64,000 bases of DNA from Eupeodes corollae (lineage: Eukaryota > Arthropoda > Insecta > Diptera > Syrphidae), in contig NC_079149.1 of assembly GCF_945859685.1 (NCBI RefSeq), forward strand, positions 120,253,575-120,317,574. Reading direction: 5' to 3'. Made by a program: the position numbers and the translations under genes. Position 1 is the stretch's first letter; each line of letters opens with the position of its first letter. Below are positions 36,187 through 48,020 of the stretch, in pieces. The notes under the pieces are model-generated. The model made no database searches, was not told where the DNA came from, and saw nothing but the letters and a program-made list of their open reading frames with translations.

Positions 36187-36400
36187 GGGCTGGACCGACC
36201 GGCTGGTTAGCCCAAAGTTTCAAAAAACCATCATCATATCGAAAATATCGTCGATATTGAAGAAGTCGGGCGTGGTGGTGCACCCACTCTAATCCTTGGA
36301 AAAACTTCTTCTCTGCACTCGTGTGTATCTATCTGGTATATCCTTGAAGAATATAATCCTCACACTGCCTGGTGTATAAACTTCTTTCACAAAATGTTCA

Positions 36401-36524
36401 ATGAACCAAACTCCCACCAACATCATCATCATCATATCGCATCAAACTCCTTCATACATGGTCGTCCTGATGCTGGCCCACCTTCACCTTCTAATACTCA
36501 CTTCTGGGTTGCGTGCGGCCGGGG
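36401..36524 (+). CDS. Candidate first coding exon, two competing frames
   Basis: A strong donor, GGGG|GTAAGA (GT at 36525-36526), closes a GC-rich segment that is open in two frames. Frame 1 starts at ATG 36401 or 36458; the latter gives MVVLMLAHLHLLILTSGLRA, a typical signal peptide with a small-residue end and good third-position GC. It ends in phase 1. Frame 2 is open from 36211, with a well-contexted ATG at 36394 (ACAAAATG). It encodes a histidine- and proline-rich peptide (NSHQHHHHH, then RPDAGPPSPSNTHFW) and ends in phase 2, which would join the microexon at 47970-48020 in its open frame. I cannot decide between them and recognise neither family. CAT repeats contribute to both frames. 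The next exon would lie at least several kilobases away. Confidence 0.35.
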
Positions 36525-36529
36525 GTAAG

Positions 36530-37980
36530 AACGAGGATGATGTCGATGAAGTGAATTTATATTTTATCTGAGTTGCTCGGACAGGATATTTCTACTATCG
36601 AGATGTTGTTATGATATCGTTATAAAAATTCAGCAACATTTTTTTTATTTATTTATGACCACAAATTTGTTCGCTTTTGGCAAAGTGGAATTCTATATCT
36701 AGGACATTCTAGTATTTTGTATCTTTTGCAATAGAGAGAAAGCATATGGAATGGATGGCTTATGGCATATCCTTGCTGCTTGAATACACATCGTTTCGTA
36801 TACATATCTGAGCAGAGCAGTGAGCATCACACACATAACATCCTGGACATTCTATATCGAGAGAAGTCCGCACGTCCTTGGCGTATACGATATACGAACG
36901 GAATACGAGGACGAGTCAGTAAGCATTCACATTTTATATGTTGTGTATGTGTGCCTTTTCGTATATGAAGAAAGATATTTGTGATGTTTTATTAATGTTT
37001 ACAGAAGAACATATCTTTCTCTATACAAACATTTTTATTCTTCCTTCTTTCTGTTCTTTTTTTTTGGCAAATAAAATCTGCAGAGTAATACAGGATATTT
37101 ATCCTTGAGTGGATTTATAGTCACTGTATCTACAGCTTATCGAAATAAAAATCAATTTTTGATTTAAAAAAAAGATGAAAAAAAAGTTAGAAATTTTGAG
37201 GCATTATTATATGGGAAGGGTGAGTGAGAGAGTGACCTGCTGATGGTGGGTATCTAGTATAGGTAGTGAATTTAGGATTGAATCCTTGGCATCTCGAGGA
37301 ATATGAAAAAAGCATAAATAGGATTTTAGTTAAGTGGCTAAAAGGTTTTTTGCATTTTCTTCCAAAGAGGATGTATTTATTCTATTTTGTTATATTTTTT
37401 GGGTGCGCAAAGTGAATTTATTGACCATAACCTCGAGAGTTGAAATGGAATTGGATTGAGTTGAAATTGGAATCGAGATTGGGATATTCTTGCGAAAACG
37501 ATGTGCGTTTTTAGTTTATGAATGATTAAAATATGTGGGATTTCCAAAGTTTTTTTTGAATACCTTTTATGTGTGCAAAATTGAGGTTAAGTGTATATAT
37601 GAGATGTTATCACTCACATATGCTTTTATACAGAACACAACAAAAAAAAAACACCCACCACTTTGTTTTATTTATGAGAGTTTTTAAGAATATTATTGGA
37701 TTTTTCATTTTTGATGTTAAATATTTAAAATTGTAAAAGAAGAGATATCAATAATCCTACTCTAAAAAGGAGGTCTTGATGATTTATGTGGCCGTGAATG
37801 GGAAGGGGGTAGGTATGAAACTCATTATTGGAAATTAATATTCTTGAACAGGAATGAACAAAATATCCATTAAAGAATTTTTGTTTTAAACGACGGAATA
37901 ATTAAACATATTTTTTTAATTTTATTGGCAGATAGATGACAATAGCTCGGTATTAAAGATTTTCAAGCTGAAGCATCCAC
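36530..37980. other. Non-coding, nothing assigned
   Basis: AT-rich with small GC-richer patches near 36840-36920; no domain or repeat recognised. Confidence 0.55.
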
Positions 37981-38269
37981 CTGTGGCGTGATGGTTAGTG
38001 CATTGGATTGTCATGCGAGAGGTATTGGGTTCGATCCCTGCCTGTGCCACTTAAAGTTTTGTTCACGGGTACTGCGTCTTACGAGTAATTGAAGTATTCT
38101 CCAAGAGCAATTCTGTCAGTGCTTTCTGAAATAAGCTGTTCGGATTTGGCATAAGTAAAAATTGTAGGTCCCTACAATTACTTGCACACAGGAATGGTTC
38201 AGAGTTGTAAGTCACTAGGCCCTGGTTCTCTACAGACTGTTGCTCCACCTTATTTATTTTATTTAGTTT
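37981..38269 (+). mobile_element. tRNA-derived SINE, near full length (copy 1)
   Basis: The head (about 37982-38051) resembles a tRNA gene. It has an A-box-like GATGGTTAGTGCA, a GTCATGCGAGAG anticodon region like tRNA-Asp(GTC), a B-box GGTTCGATCC at 38028-38037, and pairing GTGGC/GTGCCAC ends. A body of about 190 bases follows, ending with GACTGTTGCTCCACC and a TTATTTATTTTATTT tail. Imperfect target duplications AAGCATCCAC (37971-37980) and AAGCACCAC (38270-38278) flank it. The internal polymerase III boxes would drive transcription, with mobilisation by a partner LINE. Two further partial copies lie in the window. Confidence 0.88.
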
Positions 38270-38344
38270 AAGCACCACTTTTATTCAAAAATTGTCATTT
38301 TTTCAGATTTTTTAAATAAATTGTAGTGTCTAAGATTTCTAAAC

Positions 38345-39835
38345 TCAACTGAGGGATATTTGCTCTAGCCTCTAAGCCATCATTTTGGTAATGGGTCTAA
38401 AATAGAATGTTTCCTTATCGAAATGTTTGTTTTTCTTCTTGAATCACATTTGTGGGATATTCAAAAAAATATTATCATTGAAAGTTAAATTTGTATAAGA
38501 AATAAATTTGTACGATTAAAATTGATCAGAAATGTATTTCTTACATAAAGTTTCAAAAAATTTGCGAAGTCTTGAAGAGTAATAATATTTTAATTATGGG
38601 ATATTCGTAAGAAAATTCGAAAGTTAAAATCTTAAAATATTGTGTTAAGTTCATTTAGTGAGCCAAATATGTTTTTAATTCATTTTTCGAACATCCCATA
38701 GAAGCAAGAAGTTGGAATTTTAATGTTATAAGGACAATGGTTAGCCAATAATTTATGAGAACTGTTTTATTAAGTATTTCTAAACTTAAAAATTTACTAC
38801 CGAGTAACATGATTTAAAATTACAAATCATATATTTCCTTTTGATCCCAACATGTTTTTTGACCAATATCCCAAATATTTATAGAGACATATTTTTGGAT
38901 AGACACGAAACAAATGTAAAGCTTGAATTTATTAGTATTAATCACTTATTTATTATTTTTATTCCCTTTCTTAACTTTTTGTTCTGCATATCCCACAAAA
39001 GAATTGAGATATTTGCTTTAAAGAAAGTCTTGGCTGATATTTTACATACTGAAATTGAAGATTTAAATGATCCAAATTAAAATTATTTATAAAAGTTTGT
39101 AAGATCCTGGATCAAAAACCTCAACCATTTCAAATGTTGTATGTATATATATGCATATGTATTTGTATATATTTAAATTATTGTTAATTCTTATTTTATG
39201 ACTCTTTTTTTTATTAATATCTCGCATTAGTATAAAAAAATAAAAAATATAATATGACTAAAGCCGCACCAGTGTTTCATAATATACACCTCATACGATT
39301 ACTGAAGTTCCCGTATTAGCCCCTATTTTAAAAGCTAGAACCATATCAATTCAACAAATATCCAACATATACACAAAGTTTGAAAAATCCTGAAAATGTA
39401 CGAGTACATTTCCAAAGCTCTTTTTCATAAAATAAGTATCTAACCTCTATTTAGTGGGATTTTGAAAAGCCCACATATGAGATCTTATTGCTTTTAAATA
39501 GTTGATTTCTGTCTTTTTATTAAAATTCTAGCTATGAATCGATACGAATCGAATTTCCAAATGTATTTTTATACGAATATCAAATCAATTATATTCCTAT
39601 ACCACAATTTAAGAAATATCCACATTTCCAAGTATCAGAAGTATGATATCGATACCCTTAGTGTTAGTTAGTGTTTTTGAATAACCCACATAATAAAAGT
39701 ATTTATTTCCATTTGAAAAATTTAAATCCATGACTAAATTTTCACTAAAACTATGTCTTTTATTTTATGACCAATTGTAAAGTTTTCAAGTAGTATATCA
39801 TACTTATCAAATATTTTAGCGAATATCCCAATCCC
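38345..39835. repeat. Scattered TGTGGGATATTC-like motif, both orientations
   Basis: The words GGGATATTC, GTGGGAT and their complements GAATATCCCA and ATATCCCACA recur near 38352, 38453, 38598, 38690, 38868, 38987, 39457, 39681 and 39823, in otherwise plain AT-rich DNA. No clean period is apparent, so this may be a very old repeat or a cluster of binding sites. The ORF at 38841-39080 lies within it and is unassigned. Confidence 0.4.
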
Positions 39836-42800
39836 AAATTTAAGCAAATCTTAATTTTATTGAAGATATGAACAGTCCGATGAATTACACAACTGGTTAA
39901 TTTTTTTATTTCCTCAATATCTTTTTATGCGGATACATCCGTTTAAAAAATAAATTATAATTAAATTTCACTCTCTCAAAGTATAATTGAAACCATCAAT
40001 TAATTTGTTGCTTATAACTTACACCGCCAACTGCAACCCATCTGCCAAAAATCTATAAAACCATAATCGAAAGTCAATCACCATTAGGCATATATCTTCA
40101 TACTCATATCACCCCCCCAACTAAACAACAACTGTCGACCGTCTCGCGTCCATTCACCGACGAAACGTCGCGTCGATAACAAAATGATGAACCATCGCTC
40201 ACATCATCAGCAATACTATCATCATGAAAATAAATTTCCAATACTTTTTTTTTTATTTTTTTTCGGTAATAATCATAAACTATCAATTTTTATCGTTTTA
40301 TTTTGAGGTCTTTCCAAATGTTCAAAATAATAAAACAAAAATACAAAATGTTTAAAAACCGATATACAATCCAATGAACGCAACCAAAATTATTAAAAAG
40401 CCATCATGACTAATTTCCAGTTGATCCATAAATGCACGCAAAGAAATATAAAAACTGAAAATTAAATACTCATAAGGAAGTAAAGTAAGGGCATTTTTGA
40501 ACTCATAATACGCAACGTTTTAATGGGTTCAACGTATTCGACGTATTATGGAAGTCAAGGCGTGTGTCGGGAAGTCGGTCGGTAAGACCAAAGATGGCAC
40601 AGTTGTTAACTGGCTGGCATTCGGCATTCATAACTCAAACTTCACTCAAAAAAATCATAAAACTCAAAAGTAAATTAGAGTTTATGTTCAGTGAGGTTTC
40701 CAGGTGAAAACCCTGGCGGAAAGACCGGTGTGTAAGCATTGAGCAACGCACAATTATAACGTAAACGTACATATTGGTGATCCGTGCGCTGATAGTGATC
40801 CGCAAAAATGAAACAAATTAACGGAACCTGCCATGAAGGATATTTATTTGTTACAATTTCGGATATAAAATAATTTACGGCTCACCTTGGGCTTTATGTC
40901 TGTCAGTCTGTTGGTCGGCCTCTCGGTGTTCGTTTCCGTATTTAGCAAAAGCCGTATATTTTTTACTTTCGATTCAATATTTCTGGAAGGCATTATGTAA
41001 CTCTGGCTGAGCATTTGCTTGTCTGTCGGTTTGGATTGGAGACCTCAGGAAGTATTCAATCGATCGGTGGTGGCAGTGGCAGTGGCCGTGGCAAAGAGAA
41101 ACCAATTCTTATTGTTAAGGGTCCTTTTTTATTCACTCTATGACTGTCTGTTACTTATTTGTTGTTTGGTTTTTATTATGGACGTTAAATTATTGCGCGA
41201 CAAATAATGATTGGTATAATGGACATATGTTTACATAGAGGATGCATCACTATAACTATGATACCGTAATGCAAAACATAAGAACACAGAGCGAGTGCTG
41301 GTGACATTGCACTAAAGAGGACACATTTCTTGAGGGCATATTTTGTCATTGACATCGACATTGAAATCATCGACAAATCGACAGGGTGGTGGTGAAATTG
41401 GGAATTGATGACAATTGCTTTGAAGCCCGAGGCTAGGCGAAGCAAAGCGGCTTCATATATAAGGTTTCATTTATTCCTGATGGTTGTGTGTTTTTCCCTT
41501 ATTTTTATTATTATAATTTTTTTTGTCTGTCTTTTTGTAAGGATAATGTAGTCAATAAATGAAAAGAAAAATAGGAAATGGTTTGGTTGCATTAAATTTC
41601 AATAACATCACACACAGAAAAACTTATAAACAATCTGTCGTTTTCTAGACATCCTCCAATTTAATGCGCAAGGATTTTTTTTTGTTGTAAATTTTTGTTC
41701 ATCATTTTATTTATTTGTCCTTATTGAATGGGTCAGATGTGACAATGGGTGTATCTATGATTGTTATGAATGGTTGAGTGAATATGCATTGTGAGTGTGT
41801 TTTTAAACATTTTAAGGATATGTTATAGTTTTGTGTTTCTTTTTGTTGTTTCCGGGTGGACTGTGTGTATAGAATGGACAAATAAGCAAACAAAATAAGT
41901 GCAGGTTATTAGGCAATTTGTTATGCTTGTAACGGAAAATTATATGCTGATTATATCAGATGTGACAATATCAAGCTATCAAATACAAGCTATTTTGGAA
42001 ACGGTGTTTAGTTGGTATATCCTTGGGCAATAATTATTTGGACATTGTGATGCTATTCATACTTGAAAAAGTTGTAGTTAAATGAATTTAAGAATACAAT
42101 GTAAATATACTAACGGGTGCCTATTTAAGATCATAGTCCTTTACTCCAATAGTTCAACTTGTTTTTCTCTTCTTTTATTTGATCACAATGAATGCGGTCA
42201 TACGGTAACACAAAGGGTTCAACGATAACATTTAACATTTTCAATTGCCTTCTATTTGAGCAGCTGTCAGATTTGACAATACGTCAAAGGAATACTAAGA
42301 TGAAGAAATACACGCTTCAAAAACACTTTCAAATTTTTAAAATTTACTGTAAAAATGGTGAAAAGTTTGCAGTTTCCAAATGTTAACTGTGATGTTGCAT
42401 CCTAAACAGGTGATCACAACTGGCTAAAAAGTTTTGTCATTTAAAAGCTTTAGACTTTTAGACTGATATCGTTTTTCATTGTTAATATGGTTTATCTTTC
42501 TATTTACAATGAAATAAACATTAATTACTTTCTTTTCAAAAAGATACTAGTTTTTTAATATAAAAATCAAACCTGTAAGAACACACTACCTATCCTTCTC
42601 GTTTCAATTTTATGATTCCGGAAGTTTTTTAATCAAACATTGAAAACAAAAAAACTTACAATTTTATTTTAAAAATGTTTAAAATTCACATGAATACAAA
42701 AATGTTATAAGGATTGAAAATCCTAAAGGATTTTCGTTGCGTTATGAGTCATCTTAATATTTTGTATGCATTTTTAAATCTTGTAGGTATTTCAAACTTT

Positions 42801-45800
42801 AAAAACAAGCTTTCAACTTTTTGCAAAAGTAAAACATGCGATATCAGTTGCACATTTTAAAACACAAATATTTAAATTATTTAAACAATTATTTGAGTGC
42901 ATTTTTTTTTTAATTTAAATTGTGTCGTAAGTACCCAAAAATTTATAACTTAATCATTCAAAAAATAATTTCGAATTTTCAGGTATATAAAAAGTCAGTT
43001 TAAGAATATTTCCAGTGTTTTAATGCACCTGAAAAAAAAAGTTTGCTTTCAAAAATTTAAATACCATTTTATTTCTTCAAAAAAGTTTAATTCTTCAAAA
43101 TTTGTATTTGAAATTCGTTATAGCAGGTTTTTTTTTAAATAAACGTTGTATATGTAAAATTTTTCAGTTTTAGTTTAAAAATATTTTTAGTATGCAGTTG
43201 CTTAGAACTAATTAATAAACGTCTTAGTTTTCAATTTCGCAAAAAAATAATAACTCGTTTTCGAGATATCGAATTTCAAAAAAAAAATTTGGTAAATGTT
43301 TTTATATTTTTTTAAAAATCAAAATAAAAACAATGACATTTTTGATAATACAAAAGTTTTGACCCAATAAAAAAAACTTGTATATAGGCACAAACCAAAT
43401 TAAGAAAACTAATTTTAGCGGAAATTTAAAAAAAATCATTGAGTTTGTTTTTTGAATTTCAAATTTTCTATTTTTGACTACAAAATTTGACGAGTACTGT
43501 AATTTTTAGTCTTTAAAAAAATGAAAAAACGATTAATGCAAATCGGCTCATAACCTTAATTTAAAAATTTTAAGTAATTCAACCGAATACTAAGAGCTGT
43601 AAAGGCCAAGACAGACGCACGAAATCGGGAGACCTACTTTTTTTGACTTCCTACAATCGAAATGTCATTTTTGATTTACGAATGCAAAACTTGCCTTATA
43701 GTTCCTGAATGCCTCAAGTAAAAATAATTAATAAACCCCGTTTCTGCTTAAAAATAAAAAATAAGCAATTTGAAAAACCTATCGAGAGGTCATCACAAAG
43801 ACTCGTTTAATATTGTTAAGTTGACTGTTGCAATTAATCTATTTTTTAATACAGCCTTAAGAAAAACGTGTGTGTAACCAAAACAGAACCAACTTTATTC
43901 AGGAGTGTTTTTGCCTTATCATCAAAAACATTCCAAAACAAATTAAGTTTATATAACCTAACTTTATATACCTATACAAATAAACCAAGTATCAGTAACA
44001 TACCTAAAAGTGTCCTTATTCACGTCTGCTTTGGTATTTTTATCTCTATTTTAAAACCTAGAATGCTTCTTTAATTTTATATACCTACGTTCTTATTTAA
44101 ATATAACTCTTTTTTCTTAGAAAATCATGGAAAATAACAATATAGCTATATGTAGATATACCATTTCAAAATGCATCATGTACACATCTACTCATAAATC
44201 GTGCTCATTTTAATGTCAGGTCTTCAAAATCCAATTACAAGTTTAAAAAGCTAAACCCACGCATTCGTCATTAAAACAAAAACAAACCCAAAAAATTAAA
44301 ATATATATATACCGCCACCCAAAATCTTATCTTTTTCTAATTCAAAAATTTGTTAAAACCTACCTACCTACGTTACCTATATATAAGTCGGACAGACTGA
44401 TGCATCACCTGCATACAATATTTAAGTTATTTGTTTTTGTTATTTTATGTTGTATTGTTTCCAAAAAACTGTTGAATTAAAATAAGAAAGGGATCGCTAT
44501 TAAAATGTCATAAAACCTAACGTGATACACAAAATCCAAAATCTCGCCCTATAGATGCCCAAGTTATGTATATGCCTAGGCCTACCTTATACCTTCATGA
44601 CGAGCCTCAAAACTAAACTGCTCCACATTATAATAAAGAAAGACACACACAAAAAAAAACAGATCTCTTTTTGAATATTAATCCGAGATCAAAACAAGTG
44701 TCTTCCGCAAATGTCATAAATCCCAATCAATGCCATTCGACCCTGATGTGCTACTCCAAGCCACCTTTAAGGTAGATAGGTAGGCCTACCTGATGAGTTA
44801 TTTTTAGATGATCCATTCCACAAGAAAAAAGACCTTAAAAATTAGGCTCGAATGTGAACGCGGCAATATGTTTGTTCACACCATCAAAATGTCGTTAACA
44901 GCCCAAAACGTTTTTGAACACTCTTCACCATCAGGCACTTAATAAAACTTAAAATAATTTTAATTTTTCATCATATTCATTGTGCATTTTGATAAGGTGC
45001 GTGATCTTTTTGCTGGATCGGTCTTTAATAAACAGAGGCAAGCAGAGGTACCATATGAACCAGACAAAAATTTTGAGGCTCAACGCCGCCGAACGCTACC
45101 GACACAACTTATTCTTTTAATAAAATTGCCGCTACCACTTAGCTGCTGCTTGTGTCGCATTTGCCTTATATCGTATTAAAAAGGTATGAATTTATGTGAA
45201 TTCCCTAAGAATTCAGGGAAATTTATGAATATAATTTGAAGTCCATTTTTCACCGCCATCATTTTGGGATGGATGTTATAATAAGTGGGAGACAGATGCC
45301 ACAAGAATAATAAATAGAAAAACAATTATTATTATTTTTATTATTTTTGGAGTTACTTGAGTGTTTTTTTCATTCTTGGATTTATTTTTAGTTTTGACCA
45401 CGCAGACATTTTAAATGTATATTAATTTCAAAAACAAGACTGCACCTTCATTTTAATAAGAAATCGAGAAAAATTAACCAGAAATGGATCAACGTCTTTC
45501 AAAGTAATCGAGGAATGTGATGTTTTGGTTTTTAATTGCTGAAGAAATTAGGAATATTGTTAAAAACCCCGAAACAAACAATTTCTTCGAAAAATGGAAC
45601 GAAACTCTTCGCAAACAACCGAATCGCAAATGAAATAGCTCACTGAGTTATTTTGAACAAATGCAAGAACTGTTGTGTTTTAAATATATTTTAACTATAG
45701 GTACATATGTAATTTATTCTTTATAGAAAAATTTAAATAAAATTAGTCTAAAAAAGAAAAATATATATAATTACAGAATTTATGTCAAGACATCAAGAGT

Positions 45801-47969
45801 TTGTTAAAAAAAAAATTGCACTTGCTAAAAAGTAGAAGCTAACTGCGAATGCTGTTTACATAATACATATATGTTCCTTCAAGCATATGCTCATCGTTGC
45901 TTACTTACTTACTATATCACCAACTCAGTTCCAGCAAAAATTGTCTTGAGGTGGTGCTATTTTTTGTATAATTTACAGGCACTCAAGGGGTTAGTAATAC
46001 CCTTTGTACGTTTATATTTCAACACAGCGCAAGTCTTTGGAAAATAGGGTACTATTCAATATAAGATACCGGTAAACATTGGTCTTTAAGTTCTGAATGG
46101 AAGAAAAGAACAGAGTTGGTCAAAGTATTGAACATTCTCGATGTGCTGTAAAAAAATACTCTCTTTACTTCAAAGTATGCCCAAAATAGCATAAGCACGT
46201 GGGTAAACAGATGTGCATTGAGAGGTTGAATTGTCAAAGGATGGTATTAAACTAACTACAGACAGAACAATGTTTGCGAAAATATCGGTAAAACAACGAA
46301 ATCTAAATTTTTCGGTTACAGTTCTATAGCTAATCTTTTTCATCGCTAGAGTCTATCCAATAGTTTAAACTTGCTTTTGGGGCACATACCCAGATGTGCA
46401 AGTTATACGAAATTGGTACAGCTAAATAATAAAACAAAAAGATCGTATACGCCCAAATACACCAATATTTTATCGAAATTTGTATAGATGATAAAATTAT
46501 GGACTATATAAAGTGACTATAAATTAGAGTACTTTAAAAATATAAAATGAACTGAGGCGCTTCTTATCGTATGTTTTGTCGCATTCCCGAGAATACAAAA
46601 GTGTCTTGGGCCTTTTATATCATAAACAATTTTGTACACTATTACTAAATAAATATTTTAAATATTTCCTCCATAACGAACTTGTTTTACAAAGGACCTG
46701 AGCATATATCACAGTCTTTTTTAGAAATTGTAAATTGTAGGTACGCATTGTCGTTTTGTTGAAACCTCATTTGTGTCCGTTTCAAAAACAAAGTATAGAT
46801 TTCGATAGAATAATTGAAACAATTGTAATAAGTTATATAAGCAATATTCCACCATGGCCATGAAAATTTCATAGATAAACATTCAACAATATGTCCGCTA
46901 TTAACTGTCAAAGCTCGGTAGTCCCTATATCAAAAGTGCCTGGATTTTAATATATGAGCAATTTAAAACCATTTAATTCCTTCACTACACATTGAAAATA
47001 TTATCTTCTTTGCGATCTCTCGGCAAAGGGATTGTAAACAAAAATCTATTAATGTTCACTAATTAATTTTAATAACAAATTCAAAAACTAAAATTAGCTG
47101 TATAACAATTAAAAATGTCCCCTATGCCTATACAGTAGCTATTTATATGACCTATCTCATTTAAGGTACCTTCAATATAGTTTTAAAAAATTAAATACCA
47201 TTAAATCTGTCTCACAACACAAAGAAAAAAATCAAACCATTGTCAAAGTAACACACAAGATTTAACCGAGTATAGGTAAAATCTACCCGGAAAGATCCTT
47301 TTTTTTATACCATCCATAGGCTCATCATAATAAACACAAAGGCTAAACATTGTATCATTAACTGGGTTGACATGAAAAATTTTGATATTATCATTAACAA
47401 ACCATAGAGAACAATCAACACAAAACTCTAAAAACACATTACCTACCTTCTTTTGAACATACAAAAAATTAAATAAAGAATGTCCTTAAACGATCACAAT
47501 ATGGGTACCAACTATATACAAAGGTAGGAAGGATCATTTTCAAAAAAATCAAGAGCATGAAATTTTTAGTTTTTTCTTGTCATATTATGAGTTTCATATC
47601 TTCATACACATATGCCCAATGTACATACCATGATTCGTGAGGTTCGAAATACCTTATACCTTATTTTATATTATATTTGTTGACAATTTATTATCCTTAT
47701 ACATTAAGGACTTTCAATGGGACTTGTCTTTATATTCTGAAGTGAAAAAAAATACCTACATAGACCCTATGCAACGGCATCTACATCACCATCGTCATCA
47801 TCACATTTTACTCATTCATCCGCAAGGACTAAATGTTTTCTTATTATTATTTAAGAAAACTATGGAACAACAAACGGCATACAATGGGACCAAAATTCCC
47901 TCCTCTCTCTATGAGGATGATGGATGTCAACCAACTTGATTTTTATCTTTATCTCTTTCTCTTTTAAAG
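39836..47969. other. Long non-coding stretch
   Basis: No gene or transposon identified. CTGT/CGGT-type simple repeats near 40895-40930 and GGCAGT repeats near 41066-41090 create misleading hydrophobic or valine/alanine-rich frames. The frame 44982-45179 contains a compositionally protein-like stretch (VPYEPDKNFEAQRRRTLPTQ), but I recognise no family. The rest is AT-rich. Confidence 0.5.
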
Positions 47970-48020
47970 GAATACCGATGCCGCCACCGACGGACAGCAG
48001 CAGCGCTCGACTTTGATGAG
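47970..48020 (+). CDS. Candidate 51-nt microexon
   Basis: A pyrimidine tract (47941-47965) ending AAAG at 47966-47969 precedes 51 bases at about 60 percent GC. They end at ATGAG|GTAAAA (GT at 48021-48022). Both splice sites are plausible and the length is a multiple of three. In the second frame it reads NTDAATDGQQQRSTLM, with 12 of 16 third positions G or C; the first frame is also open and the third meets a TGA. The exon would be symmetric (phase 2 to phase 2), so skipping would keep the frame, as for many regulated microexons. It is compatible in phase with the leader exon at 22122-22180 and with frame 2 of 36394-36524. The family is not recognised. Confidence 0.4.

Noticed and set aside
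37982..38051. Functional tRNA gene
   Set aside because: The tRNA-like head lacks convincing cloverleaf pairing throughout and is fused to a SINE body and tail seen in other copies.
40892..40960. Hydrophobic ATG frame starting MSVSLLVGLSVFVSV, signal-peptide-like
   Set aside because: It is produced by CTGT/CGGT simple-repeat sequence common in fly DNA; no donor follows and the frame closes soon.
41066..41090. VAVAVAV frame and GGCAGT repeats as a coding exon
   Set aside because: A hexamer simple repeat; no splice sites or flanking coding signal.
44982..45179. 65-codon plus ORF with protein-like composition
   Set aside because: No recognised family and no convincing ATG context or splice sites; could be a fragment of an unknown transposon, but unsupported.
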